From NCBI GenBank assembly GCA_945897695.1, contig CAMDGW010000002.1:1-31727 (forward strand): 31,727 bases of DNA. The letters are read 5' to 3'. This DNA comes from Pseudobacteriovorax antillogorgiicola (GTDB lineage Bacteria; Bdellovibrionota_B; Oligoflexia; Oligoflexales; RGVZ01). Made by a program: the position numbers and the translations under genes. A model generated the notes under the pieces. That model did no database searches. It worked only from the letters and a program-made list of their open reading frames with translations, and was not told where the DNA came from. Shown here piece after piece: positions 16,905-26,601 of this stretch; position 1 is the stretch's first letter; each line of letters opens with the position of its first letter.

Positions 16905-16937
16905 ATAAAAAAAGAGACTGAATCTTTCGATTCAATC
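16905..16937 (-). terminator. intrinsic terminator/attenuator between rpsG and fusA
   Basis: In the minus-strand transcript GATTGAATC and GATTCAGTC (16937-16929 and 16924-16916) form a 9-bp stem with one G-T pair and a GAAA tetraloop, followed after TCT by a run of T ending near 16905. This fits a rho-independent terminator. It sits before fusA rather than after it, so it is probably leaky or regulated. The plus-strand side is also T-rich. Confidence 0.7.
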
Positions 16938-17031
16938 CCTATTTTATTTTAATTTTTCCGAGCTTTCTCAGTTCAGTTTTTGGGATTAAATGAGCCCAGA
17001 AACAAGAAGCGAGGAGCAAACAGCGCGGAGA

Positions 17032-17520
17032 TCACCAGCGGAAGTGAGCAAATGCTTTATTAGCCTCTGCCATCTTATGAACGTCTTCACGACGCTTGAT
17101 AGCTCCACCACGCTTGTTAGCCGCATCAAACAGCTCAGCAGCTAGCTTTTCACGCATGGAACGACCAGCGCGATCACGAGAGAACTCGATCAGCCAACGG
17201 ATCGCTAGGGCCTGACGACGATCAGGACGAACTTCGACCGGAACTTGGTAGTTGGAACCACCAACACGGCGGCTCTTGACTTCAAGGAGTGGGCGGGTGT
17301 TTTCAAGAGCAGCATGGAAAACTTCAATGCCGTTTTTGAATGCGCCGAGACCCTGTGCACCTTTGCCGTCGATGATATCGATAGCTCCGTAGAAGGCTTT
17401 CTCAGCAGCTGATTTTTTGCCGTTGAGCATCATGCAGTTCATGAATTTAGTCACAACAGCATCTTTAAATTTTGGATCTGGTAAAACTTCGCGTTTTGCG
17501 ACGACGTGGCGACGAGCCAT
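17032..17520 (-). CDS. rpsG: 30S ribosomal protein S7
   Basis: 162 residues, slightly longer than the usual 156. It is a primary 16S rRNA binder that nucleates the head of the small subunit and lines the exit site. The family signature is clear: DPKFKDAVVTKFMNCMMLNG near the N terminus, KSRRVGGSNYQVPVEVRPDR in the middle, and KREDVHKMAEANKAFAHFRW-like residues at the end. It starts 13 bases after the rpsL stop codon, typical of a translationally coupled pair. In E. coli S7 represses its own operon through the rpsL-rpsG spacer; the spacer here is much shorter, so the same mechanism is not assured. Confidence 0.98.
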   Translation of the reverse strand: MARRHVVAKREVLPDPKFKDAVVTKFMNCMMLNGKKSAAEKAFYGAIDIIDGKGAQGLGAFKNGIEVFHAALENTRPLLEVKSRRVGGSNYQVPVEVRPDRRQALAIRWLIEFSRDRAGRSMREKLAAELFDAANKRGGAIKRREDVHKMAEANKAFAHFRW

Positions 17521-17533
17521 GGTTTAATACTCC

Positions 17534-17929
17534 TTACTTCTTGGCAGCGGCTGCGCCGGCCTTAGGCTTCTTAGCACCGTACTTTGAGCGACCTTTGCGA
17601 CGTGCATTCACGCCCTGGCAGTCAAGAGCACCGCGGATTGTGTGATAACGAACACCCGGAAGGTCCTTCACACGACCACCACGAACGAGAACAACGGAGT
17701 GCTCCTGGAGGTTGTGTCCCATGCCACCGATGTAGCTGGAGACTTCAATTCCGTTTGTCAAACGAACACGGGCTACCTTACGTAGAGCTGAGTTCGGCTT
17801 TTTTGGTGTCGTTGTATATACACGAGTACATACGCCGCGACGGAAAGGATTGTTGTTAAGCGCCGGAGACTTGGATTTATAAGTCACCTTCTGGCGGCCG
17901 TTGCTAATCAACTGATTAATGGTAGGCAT
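17534..17929 (-). CDS. rpsL: 30S ribosomal protein S12
   Basis: 131 residues of the decoding-centre protein S12. Visible signatures are MPTINQLI at the start, TTTPKKPNSALRKVARVRL around the classical lysine-43, and RGGRVKDLPGVRYHTIRG. The last includes the lysine-88 region and the Asp-89 that RimO methylthiolates. Both lysines are wild type, so no streptomycin-resistance substitution is seen. The C terminus has a short Lys/Ala tail (KKPKAGAAAAKK) beyond the E. coli end. GAGGAAA precedes ATG 17929. The 170 bases back to rpoC hold a small hairpin (CAGGG/CCCTG) without a T-run. A weak promoter-like pair, TTGCGG with TATGAG 17 bases later, lies in the same gap, so either co-transcription with rpoBC or a separate start is possible. 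Confidence 0.98.
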   Translation of the reverse strand: MPTINQLISNGRQKVTYKSKSPALNNNPFRRGVCTRVYTTTPKKPNSALRKVARVRLTNGIEVSSYIGGMGHNLQEHSVVLVRGGRVKDLPGVRYHTIRGALDCQGVNARRKGRSKYGAKKPKAGAAAAKK

Positions 17930-18099
17930 TCAATTTCCTCAATAATTTTTCCACAAACGGACGGTACTCATAGCAAACCCACGAATTCCCCGCAACTCAT
18001 TTCTAGTCTCTCCCAGCCTCTAAACAAGGCCCTGGTCAAGACGTCTGTGAGCTGGGTCGATTCAGGGCCTCCCTGGCCACAAATATCGCCCTAATTTCA

Positions 18100-21000
18100 T
18101 TACCTTGCGGCAGCCTCGCCGACAACTTCTTCAGACTCACCTACAACGCGCCCTTTGGATCCGACAGCAACCGCTTTTAGTCCACGGTAAGCTGCAGCAC
18201 CGGTTCCAGCAGGGATCAGGCGACCCATGATGACGTTTTCTTTGAGACCATGCAATTTATCAACACGACTGTTGATACTTGCCTCTGTTAGCACCTTCGT
18301 CGTTTCCTGGAAGGATGCTGCGGAGATAAAGCTATCGGTCGACAAGCTCGCACGGGTAATACCGAGGAGCAGCGGCTCAAAGGTTGCTGGACGCTTGCCC
18401 TCAGCTATAAGCTTAGCATTCGCATCTTCAACCACCGCTAGGTCAACCTGTTCGCCAGGAAGGAATCCACGAGCGTCACCAGCCTCAAGGACCTTCACGC
18501 GGCGGAGCATCTGACGAACAATCACTTCAATATGCTTGGTGTTAATCTTTACACCTTGCAGACGGTAAACATCGAGAACTTCGTCAACCAAGAAGCGCGA
18601 CAGCGCTACGCGACCAAGAACTTCGAGAATCTCATGTGGGTTCGGGGAACCATCAACAAGCGGATCACCCTTACGTACATATTCACCTTCGGTAACAATG
18701 ACATGCTTACCTTTGGAGATTGAGAATTCCTTCTGCTCACCATTGTCATCGGTAAGGATAAGCTTACGCTTACCTTTGGTGTCTGCTCCGAAAGAAATTG
18801 TTCCGTCACGGTCGGCCATGATTGACATTTCTTTTGGTTTACGAGCTTCGAAGAGTTCGGCAACTCGAGGAAGACCACCAGTAATATCCTTCGTCTTCTG
18901 AGCTTCCCTTGGAATCTTAGCAAGGATATCTCCCGGCTTGATGTCTGCGCCATCTTCGATATTGATGGTTGCGCCAACGGGAAGTGCATAACGCTTGGAG
19001 CCAACTTCGATACCAGGTTTTAGTGCTGAACCCTTAGACTCGATAACTGTCTTACGGTTAATGAACGTCTGTTCATCGAGCTTTTGCTCCATAGACTGAC
19101 CGTCAAGAAGATCCTTATATTTCGCGGGTCCCGCTGCTTCAGAGATAATTGGAGACGAGAACGGATCCCATTCCGTGATGCTCTGACCAGCTGGGATCGT
19201 TTGACCATCCTTAACTTTGATGAAGGAGCCGAAGTTGACTGGATAAGTTTCTTTGATCTTACCGTGATCATCAACGATAGCAACCTCACCGTTACGGCTA
19301 ACGATCATGGTCTCACCATCTCGGTTCGTTACCGTTCGGATACGCTCAAATTTAACTTTACCAGAGAACTTGGCTTCAATCTTGTTCTGCGCCATCTTAC
19401 CGGAGAACGTACCACCAAAGTGGAATGTACGCATCGTAAGCTGTGTACCTGGTTCACCGATGGACTGGGCAGCGATAACACCAACGGCTTCGCCCACGTT
19501 CACCAACTTACCGGTTGCAAGGTCGCGACCGTAGCAACGTCCGCAGTTTCCTCGAGCCGACTGACATGTCAGTACAGACCGAATCATCACTTGCTCCACA
19601 CCCGCTGCATCAACCAACTTGCAAAGCTCTTCTGTAAACAATTCGCCAGCTTTGACGAGAACTTTCCCTGACACGGGATCATTAACATCGTCGAGGGTTA
19701 CGCGGCCAAGGACGCGCTCACTCAGTTTTTCCTTAATCTCTGCGCCTTCACGAAGGTGTCCCATAGGAATACCTTCCTTAGTACCGCAGTCCAGCTCGGA
19801 AACGATCGAGTCCTGTGCCACATCAACTAGACGACGAGTCAGGTAACCCGAAGAAGCTGTCTTAAGAGCGGTATCCGCAAGGCCCTTACGCGCACCGTGA
19901 GTTGAAGTAAAGTACTCGAGAACTGTCAGACCTTCACGGAAGTTCGACGTAATCGGGGTTTCGATAATGTCGCCGCTTGGCTTCGCCATGAGACCGCGCA
20001 TACCAGCAAGCTGACGGATCTGCTGAGCGGATCCCCGGGCTCCAGAGTCGGCCATCATGTAAATTGAGTTGTTCGATGCTACGGTCTGAGTTTGACCTTT
20101 GTGGTCTTCACGCTTCATGAACTTGATGTTGTTAAACATCTCGTCAGCAATGTTATCTGTAACTTTTGCCCAGATATCGATAACCTTATTGTAGCGCTCA
20201 CCATCAGACAATAGACCTTCAGAGTACTGCTCCTTGATCTTTTTGACTTCGTCATAAGCCTGATCAAGCATCTTTTGCTTGCCAGGAGCAACAACCATGT
20301 CCCCGATAGAAATTGAGAGACCAGCTTTAGTCGAGTAGCGGTAACCCATGCTACGCAATTTATCCGCCAGAAGAACAGTCGCCTTTGGACCGCACTGGTG
20401 GAACGCGTCGTCCACGAGCTTTCCGAGATCTTTTTTACCCAAAGTCTTGTTAATGAGACTGAAGTCTAGACCTTCCGGAAGAACTTCACGGAGGATCACG
20501 CGACCAACGGTCGTCTCCCAACGCTGACCATCGATACGGACAGTAATGGGAGAATGGAGACCAATTTGGTCATGGTCATAAGCTGCGCGAACTTCTTCGA
20601 TTGAGCCGAATACTTTTCCTGCGCCCTTGCCGCCGATGTCATCTTTAGTCATGTAGTAGATACCCAAAACGATGTCCTGGGTCGGAACGATAACTGGAGA
20701 ACCGGAAGCTGGCGAAAGGATGTTATTTGAAGACATCATCAACACGCGCGCTTCCATCTGGGATTCAACAGACAGTGGTACGTGTACGGCCATCTGGTCA
20801 CCGTCAAAGTCCGCATTGAAAGCAAAGCAAACTAGAGGATGTAACTGGATAGCCTTGCCTTCGATCAGCACTGGTTCGAAAGCTTGGATACCGAGCCTGT
20901 GAAGTGTAGGAGCGCGGTTCAAAAGAACCGGATGTTCCTTCGACACTTCTTCCAGACAATCCCAAACTTCAGGACGCTCTTTTTCTACGAGTTTCTTAGC

Positions 21001-22230
21001 AGATTTGATCGTCGAAACGATGCCATGCTCTTCTAGCTTGTTGTAAAGAAATGGTTTGAAAAGTTCGATCGCCATTTTCTTTGGCAAACCGCACTGGTGC
21101 AAGCGAAGATCCGGCCCAACCACGATAACCGAACGACCAGAATAGTCGACGCGTTTACCCAAAAGGTTTTGACGGAAACGACCTTGCTTACCTTTAAGCA
21201 TGTCAGAAAGAGAACGCAGAGGGCGCTTATTAGGACCAGTAAAGACCTTCCCGCGACGACCATTATCGAACAGCGCGTCAACAGACTCTTGAAGCATGCG
21301 CTTTTCGTTGCGGACAATAATTTCCGGAGCGTTAAGCTCCTGGAGCCGAAGAAGGCGGTTATTACGGTTGATCACCCGGCGATAAAGATCGTTAAGATCT
21401 GACGTTGCAAAGCGACCACCATCAAGAGGAACAAGCGGGCGAAGGTCTGGAGGAAGAACGGGGATAACGTTTAGCATCATCCACTGAGGTTTCGCAAAGA
21501 ACTCCCCGTTTTCGTCAAGCTGGTTAAAGGCCTCAACAACTTTAAGACGCTTTTGTAGCTTCTTTTTGCCGGCTTCAGAGGTAGTCTCTTCAAGGTCTGC
21601 GCGAAGTTCGTCGGCAAGCTCTTCCACTCGGAGATTACCCAAAAGCTCCTGAAGGGCTTCTGCACCCACGCCAGTGCGGAAGGTGTTGTTACCGTATTTC
21701 TTTAGCATCTCATCGAGCTCGTCTTCTGATATCACAGAACCGATCTCTTTCTTAATTTCTTTATCTTTGAGGATTTCTTCAGAAGCCTCAAGAAGCACGT
21801 AAGATTCGCTGTAAAGTATGCGCTCAACGTCCTTTAGAGCAATATCAAGAATTGCACCAATACGACTTGGCAGGGACTTTAGGAACCAAATGTGGGCAAC
21901 TGGAGTCGCAAGGTTGATATGACCAAGGCGCTCACGACGTACTTTGGAGTGGATAACTTCGACGCCGCATTTGTCACACACAATGCCGCGGTGCTTCATT
22001 CGCTTATATTTGCCGCATATACACTCGAAATCGCGAACTGGTCCGAAGATCTTTGCACAGAAAAGACCATCACGCTCAGGCTTGAACGTACGATAGTTGA
22101 TCGTCTCTGGCTTCTTGACTTCACCGAAAGACCAGCTACGAATCTTCTCCGGCGATGCCAAAGAAATCTTAATCGCACTGAAATTTAGTGGGTCATTTGG
22201 TTTATCGTAGAAATTAATCAGATCCTTCAC
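18100..22230 (-). CDS. rpoC: DNA-directed RNA polymerase beta' subunit
   Basis: 1376 residues. It forms the active-site half of RNA polymerase that binds the catalytic magnesium. The N-terminal zinc ribbon has C70, C72, C85 and C88 (CICGKYKRMKHRGIVCDKC). The metal-binding NADFDGD motif gives D474, D476 and D478. The second zinc site uses a Cys in SELDCGTKEG plus CQSARGNCGRC near 888-898. The bridge and trigger regions follow, with GEPGTQLTMRTFHFGG. The start is GTG at 22230, preceded by GGGGAG, and the N terminus MKDLINFYDKP fits proteobacterial RpoC. It lies 92 bases after rpoB and is surely co-transcribed with it. No split, intein or large insertion is seen. Confidence 0.99.
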   Translation of the reverse strand: MKDLINFYDKPNDPLNFSAIKISLASPEKIRSWSFGEVKKPETINYRTFKPERDGLFCAKIFGPVRDFECICGKYKRMKHRGIVCDKCGVEVIHSKVRRERLGHINLATPVAHIWFLKSLPSRIGAILDIALKDVERILYSESYVLLEASEEILKDKEIKKEIGSVISEDELDEMLKKYGNNTFRTGVGAEALQELLGNLRVEELADELRADLEETTSEAGKKKLQKRLKVVEAFNQLDENGEFFAKPQWMMLNVIPVLPPDLRPLVPLDGGRFATSDLNDLYRRVINRNNRLLRLQELNAPEIIVRNEKRMLQESVDALFDNGRRGKVFTGPNKRPLRSLSDMLKGKQGRFRQNLLGKRVDYSGRSVIVVGPDLRLHQCGLPKKMAIELFKPFLYNKLEEHGIVSTIKSAKKLVEKERPEVWDCLEEVSKEHPVLLNRAPTLHRLGIQAFEPVLIEGKAIQLHPLVCFAFNADFDGDQMAVHVPLSVESQMEARVLMMSSNNILSPASGSPVIVPTQDIVLGIYYMTKDDIGGKGAGKVFGSIEEVRAAYDHDQIGLHSPITVRIDGQRWETTVGRVILREVLPEGLDFSLINKTLGKKDLGKLVDDAFHQCGPKATVLLADKLRSMGYRYSTKAGLSISIGDMVVAPGKQKMLDQAYDEVKKIKEQYSEGLLSDGERYNKVIDIWAKVTDNIADEMFNNIKFMKREDHKGQTQTVASNNSIYMMADSGARGSAQQIRQLAGMRGLMAKPSGDIIETPITSNFREGLTVLEYFTSTHGARKGLADTALKTASSGYLTRRLVDVAQDSIVSELDCGTKEGIPMGHLREGAEIKEKLSERVLGRVTLDDVNDPVSGKVLVKAGELFTEELCKLVDAAGVEQVMIRSVLTCQSARGNCGRCYGRDLATGKLVNVGEAVGVIAAQSIGEPGTQLTMRTFHFGGTFSGKMAQNKIEAKFSGKVKFERIRTVTNRDGETMIVSRNGEVAIVDDHGKIKETYPVNFGSFIKVKDGQTIPAGQSITEWDPFSSPIISEAAGPAKYKDLLDGQSMEQKLDEQTFINRKTVIESKGSALKPGIEVGSKRYALPVGATINIEDGADIKPGDILAKIPREAQKTKDITGGLPRVAELFEARKPKEMSIMADRDGTISFGADTKGKRKLILTDDNGEQKEFSISKGKHVIVTEGEYVRKGDPLVDGSPNPHEILEVLGRVALSRFLVDEVLDVYRLQGVKINTKHIEVIVRQMLRRVKVLEAGDARGFLPGEQVDLAVVEDANAKLIAEGKRPATFEPLLLGITRASLSTDSFISAASFQETTKVLTEASINSRVDKLHGLKENVIMGRLIPAGTGAAAYRGLKAVAVGSKGRVVGESEEVVGEAAAR

Positions 22231-22322
22231 GGTGGACTCCCCTTTTCAGGTCTTGGATTCAGATTTGGACCTCTGCTTGGTCCATGGACGGCCCGCCATC
22301 GAGCCGCCCATTTCTCGCAAAA

Positions 22323-25300
22323 TCAACTCGGGCTGGCTTCTGGACTCACTTCTTGTCCATCTTTACGGAGCAGATTGACGTCGAGCGCCAAAGACTTAAG
22401 CTCCTGAACAAGAACGTTGAACGACTCAGGAAGACCTGGCGTCATCATGTTGTTACCCTTTACGATCGACTCGTACATTCTAGTACGTCCCATAACGTCG
22501 TCAGACTTCACAGTCAGGAACTCCTGAAGCGTGTAGGCCGCACCGTATGCTTCCATCGCCCAAACTTCCATCTCTCCAAGACGCTGACCACCAAACTGGG
22601 CCTTACCGCCAAGAGGCTGCTGAGTCACCATCGAGTATGGACCAATGGAACGCGCGTGAATCTTCTCGTCAACAAGGTGATGGAGCTTCAGTACGTACAT
22701 CACGCCAACTGTCACCTTCTTGTCGAACTTATTTCCCGTTCGACCATCGAACAGCTCTACCTGACCACTCGGATCAAGGTCAGCCAACTCGAGGGCTGCG
22801 CGAATTTCGGGCTCGCCAACGCCGTCGAATACTGGGTTGGCAAAGTGCACACCGTCTTTAAACTTGCGAATGAATGATTTCAATTCATCGTCAGTTGCAG
22901 ACTTGATAAATTTACGGACTTCCGCATCTTGCGTGTCGTCTTTCCAGATTTCCAACGCCATTTTCTCAAGCGCCGGGCGATTGAAATTTTCTTCAATGTA
23001 GCGATTAAGCTTCTCGCCAAGACCCTTAGCTGCCCAACCAAGGTGGGTTTCAAGAATCTGACCGACGTTCATACGGCTTGGTACGCCGAGAGGGTTAAGC
23101 ACGACATCAACTGGACGACCGCTGTTCAAGAACGGCATATCTTCTTCCGGAAGAATCCGGGAAACAACACCCTTGTTTCCGTGACGACCAGCCATCTTGT
23201 CACCAACTTGAAGCTTACGCTTAATGGCAACGTAGATTTTGACCATCTTGATTACGCCCGGAGGGAGTTCGTCACCTTTTTTGATCTTTTTGATCTTCTC
23301 ATCAGTGAAGTACCGCTCGATGTTGATCTTGTCACGAAGACTGTCCAGAGTCTTCTTAAGATCAGCATTCTTACCGGCATCTTTAAGTGAGAGTTGTTCC
23401 CAGACGTTATATTCGAGGCTATCGATCATCGCACGATCGATTTTCGCACCTTTAGCAACGACGACATTTCCATCCTTGTCTTTGATGTCAACCGCAGTAA
23501 CGTCACCGGCAGCAATACGCATGAATTTCGTCGCAGCGGAGTCACGGTAGATCGCGATGGTATCTGCCTCATCCTTACGGATACGTGCAATTTCCTGTTC
23601 TTCAATCTGCTGACTGCGTGAATCTCTGTCAGCACCCTGACGGGAGAAAACCTTTCCGCCAATCACTGTACCAGCAACCCCTGGAGGCACGCGAAGTGAT
23701 GTATCACGAACGTCTCCAGCTTTTTCACCGAAAATAGCCCGAAGGAGCTTCTCTTCTGGTGTCAGCTGAGTCTCACCTTTTGGAGTGATCTTACCGGCGA
23801 GAATATCCCCAGGCTTCACCTCAGCGCCGACGCGGATGATACCAGCATCGTCAATGTTACGGAGAGCCTCTTCGCCAACGTTAGGAATATCGGCTGTAAT
23901 CTCTTCCTGACCAAGCTTTGTGTCCCGAGAGATACATTCAAACTCTTGAATATGGACGGATGTAAAGAGATCTTCTTTAACAACGCGTTCAGAGATAAGA
24001 ATGGAGTCCTCAAAGTTGTAACCGTTCCATGGCATGAAGGCTACCACTACGTTTTGACCAAGAGCTAACTCGCCCATCTCAGTTCCGAAACCATCAGCAA
24101 TAATATCACCACTCTTGACCTGCTCACCCTTGCGGACGATAGGCTTTTGGTTGATACAAGTATCGACGTTGGAACGCTTGTACTTCTGGAGCTTGTAAAT
24201 ATCTACGTCTGTACCGACTTCCGTAGGACTATGGTCTTTTCCAGAACTCTTGACAACGATACGCTCAGCATCTACGAACACAACCTCACCTTCACGGCGG
24301 GCAACAACCGTCGCACCAGAGTCCCGAGCAACAGTGCGCTCCAAACCTGTACCGATCAGGGGAGCAGATGTTCTAACGAGAGGTACAGCCTGACGCTGCA
24401 TGTTAGAACCCATCAACGCACGGTTAGCATCGTCATTTTGGAGGAACGGAATCAAAGATGCCGCAACGGATACCAACTGGTTAGTCGATACATCCATAAG
24501 ATCCGCTTCTTCAAAACGAACCATTTCCGATTCACCCGCACGACGCGCACCAACAAGGTCATCGCCTTTGCGTGAGCCTTCTCTCAGAGCAAGTGCAATG
24601 ACGTGCTCATTTTGCTCATCACGGGCACCAAACCAGCTAACTTTGCTGTCAGCCATTGTCTTGTAAGGAGTTTCGATAAAACCGTACTCATTCACTTTTG
24701 CGTAAGATGCAAGACTTGCGATCAAACCAATGTTTGGACCTTCAGGCGTCTCTACTGGACAAATACGACCGTAGTGAGTCGGGTGAACGTCACGAACTTC
24801 GAAGCCTGCACGATCACGATTCAAACCTCCAGGACCAAGTGCCGAAAGGCGACGCTTATGCGTAATTTCGGACAGTGGGTTGGTTTGATCCATAAACTGG
24901 CTCAGCTGACTCGAGCCGAAGAATTCTTTGACTACGGCAGCCGCTGGCTTGTTGTTGATGAAGTCTGTGGGAAGAAGTGTTTCGACGTCTTGCAGCTGCA
25001 AACGCTCACGAATCGCTCTTTCAATACGGAGGAGACCAATACGGTATTGATTTTCAAGCAATTCACCAACAGCACGAACACGACGATTACCGAGGTGATC
25101 AATGTCATCGATTTCGCCTTCACCGTTCTTGAGCTTAATTAGATATTTTACAGCTTCAAGTATGTCTTCCTTGGTCAGCGTTCTGTGATCACGATCAACA
25201 TTGAGACCAAGGCGCTCATTCAACTTAATACGCCCTACGATACTTAGGTCGTAGCGATCCGCATCGAAGAACAACTTATTGAAGAGGTCGTTTGCCGATT

Positions 25301-26444
25301 CCAGAGTCGGGGGATCACCTGGGCGCATGCGCTTATAAACTTCAACAACCGCCTCATCGCGGGAGCCAACTTTGTCATTAACAAGAGTGTTACGAAACGA
25401 TGCATCAACGTTGACGTTATCGATAAACAGAACCTGAAACTCGGTGATACCGTGATCGAAGAGTTTAGTGATCTCTGCCTTGCCAAACTCCGTGTTAAGC
25501 GGGAGAACAACTTCGCCGCTCGCGTCTTTGATGTTCGTCGCTGTAATTTTACCGAGAAGATCTTCTGCAGCCACATGCTGAAACTCAAGCTTTGCTTGCT
25601 GCATTTTACGTATAGCGCCTGGAGTGATACGGCGACCGCGCTTACAGTACACTTCACCAGACTTTGGATCAATGATGTCTGAACTCGCCTTTTGTCCCTT
25701 AAGAAGGTCATAGTCGAGGCGCTTTTCAAACTTGCCATCCTTGATACGGATCGACTCACGCTTATAGAACTGGTCCAGCAATTCTGCTTCGCTGTATCCA
25801 AGTGCCTTAAGCAGAATTGACGCGTGGAGTTTTCTACGACGGTCAATGCGCACATGTAGAATGTCTTTAGTATCAAATTCAAAATCGAGCCAGCTTCCAC
25901 GGTACGGAATAATACGGGCTGAGTAGATGACTTTGCCGATTGTACTGTTACGGCCTTTGTCGTGATCGAAGAAAACACCGGATGAACGGTGAAGCTGCGA
26001 CACGATAACACGTTCAGTACCATTTATGATGAAGGTACCATCAGCAGTCATGAGCGGAATTTCACCGAAGTATACTTCTTGCTCTTTGACGTCTTTGATG
26101 GACTTTACTTCCTTGTCCCAGATGACAAGGCGAATGACCACGCGAAGCGGTGCAGCATAGCTCATGCCACGCTGACGACATTCGTCCACAGTGTATTTAG
26201 GTTCTTCAAAGTGATAGCTTTCAAACTCCACTGAAGCAGTTTCATTCGTATCCTTAATTGGGAACACAGACTTGAACACAGCCTGAATGCCCACCGTCTT
26301 GCGCTTAGATGGCTCGACGTCGGCTTGAAGAAACTGCGCGTAGCTGCTTCTTTGGATCTCAATTAGATACGGAATCTCAACTACGGGAAGGACTTTTGCG
26401 AAGCTTTTACGGGGACGAGTGTAGCTAGCTGCCAAGGAGGTCAT
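22323..26444 (-). CDS. rpoB: DNA-directed RNA polymerase beta subunit
   Basis: 1373 residues. The rifampicin pocket (about 505-540) reads GSSQLSQFMDQTNPLSE then THKRRLSALGPGG, keeping the residues equivalent to E. coli D516, H526 and S531, so the enzyme is predicted rifampicin-sensitive. The active-site KMAGRHGNKG lies near 1080-1090, and the C-terminal clamp contains GGKAQFGGQRLGEMEVWA. I placed the start at ATG 26444 (MTSLAASYTRPRKSF) because CAGGAG sits 6 bases upstream; an in-frame ATG at 26468 would add eight residues but lacks such a site. It follows rplL by 157 bases containing a strong hairpin and promoter-like elements. Confidence 0.98.
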   Translation of the reverse strand: MTSLAASYTRPRKSFAKVLPVVEIPYLIEIQRSSYAQFLQADVEPSKRKTVGIQAVFKSVFPIKDTNETASVEFESYHFEEPKYTVDECRQRGMSYAAPLRVVIRLVIWDKEVKSIKDVKEQEVYFGEIPLMTADGTFIINGTERVIVSQLHRSSGVFFDHDKGRNSTIGKVIYSARIIPYRGSWLDFEFDTKDILHVRIDRRRKLHASILLKALGYSEAELLDQFYKRESIRIKDGKFEKRLDYDLLKGQKASSDIIDPKSGEVYCKRGRRITPGAIRKMQQAKLEFQHVAAEDLLGKITATNIKDASGEVVLPLNTEFGKAEITKLFDHGITEFQVLFIDNVNVDASFRNTLVNDKVGSRDEAVVEVYKRMRPGDPPTLESANDLFNKLFFDADRYDLSIVGRIKLNERLGLNVDRDHRTLTKEDILEAVKYLIKLKNGEGEIDDIDHLGNRRVRAVGELLENQYRIGLLRIERAIRERLQLQDVETLLPTDFINNKPAAAVVKEFFGSSQLSQFMDQTNPLSEITHKRRLSALGPGGLNRDRAGFEVRDVHPTHYGRICPVETPEGPNIGLIASLASYAKVNEYGFIETPYKTMADSKVSWFGARDEQNEHVIALALREGSRKGDDLVGARRAGESEMVRFEEADLMDVSTNQLVSVAASLIPFLQNDDANRALMGSNMQRQAVPLVRTSAPLIGTGLERTVARDSGATVVARREGEVVFVDAERIVVKSSGKDHSPTEVGTDVDIYKLQKYKRSNVDTCINQKPIVRKGEQVKSGDIIADGFGTEMGELALGQNVVVAFMPWNGYNFEDSILISERVVKEDLFTSVHIQEFECISRDTKLGQEEITADIPNVGEEALRNIDDAGIIRVGAEVKPGDILAGKITPKGETQLTPEEKLLRAIFGEKAGDVRDTSLRVPPGVAGTVIGGKVFSRQGADRDSRSQQIEEQEIARIRKDEADTIAIYRDSAATKFMRIAAGDVTAVDIKDKDGNVVVAKGAKIDRAMIDSLEYNVWEQLSLKDAGKNADLKKTLDSLRDKINIERYFTDEKIKKIKKGDELPPGVIKMVKIYVAIKRKLQVGDKMAGRHGNKGVVSRILPEEDMPFLNSGRPVDVVLNPLGVPSRMNVGQILETHLGWAAKGLGEKLNRYIEENFNRPALEKMALEIWKDDTQDAEVRKFIKSATDDELKSFIRKFKDGVHFANPVFDGVGEPEIRAALELADLDPSGQVELFDGRTGNKFDKKVTVGVMYVLKLHHLVDEKIHARSIGPYSMVTQQPLGGKAQFGGQRLGEMEVWAMEAYGAAYTLQEFLTVKSDDVMGRTRMYESIVKGNNMMTPGLPESFNVLVQELKSLALDVNLLRKDGQEVSPEASPS

Positions 26445-26457
26445 GAAATTCTCCTGA

Positions 26458-26490
26458 ATTATAAGCAAAATAAGAAACCGAAGTATAACA
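26458..26490 (-). promoter_or_regulatory. candidate weak internal promoter elements before rpoB
   Basis: On the minus strand, TGTTATACT (26490-26482) matches an extended -10, and a perfect TATAAT occurs at 26463-26458, close to the ribosome binding site. No good -35 box is found for either. If real, they would supply some rpoBC transcription independent of the ribosomal protein promoter. Confidence 0.25.
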
Positions 26491-26539
26491 GCCGAACAGA
26501 CCTCGCGAAAGCGAAATCTTACGGTAAATAGCAGACGAC

Positions 26540-26573
26540 GGCAGCCCGAGAGCGATATCGCCCCCGAGCTGCC
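26540..26573 (-). promoter_or_regulatory. long hairpin in the rplL-rpoB intergenic region
   Basis: A 34-base segment folds into a stem of about 15 bp (outer GGCAGC/GCTGCC, some G-T pairs inside, core GCGATATCGC) with almost no loop. No T-run follows in the transcript, so it is not an ordinary terminator. Its position matches the E. coli rplL-rpoB spacer, where an attenuator and an RNase III processing site set the ratio of ribosomal protein to polymerase mRNA; a similar role is inferred. Confidence 0.55.
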
Positions 26574-26601
26574 AGGTCAGCCTGCAGCAAGCAAGTATGA
26601 A

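Noticed and set aside
18050..18085. Small CAGGG/CCCTG hairpin downstream of rpoC considered as the end of the rpo operon
   Set aside because: Only 5 bp, no T-run; not enough to claim termination before rpsL.
24840..24930. Possible rifampicin-resistance signature in rpoB (Thr in the MDQTNPL motif)
   Set aside because: The change corresponds to E. coli position 518, not one of the classical D516, H526 or S531 changes, all of which are wild type here.
18227..26362. Many open frames of 60-195 codons opposite rpoC and rpoB (for example 19084-19671, 22284-22877 and 24603-25142 on the plus strand)
   Set aside because: They lie wholly inside highly conserved genes, lack ribosome binding sites and recognisable domains, and are the normal antisense shadows of long biased coding regions.
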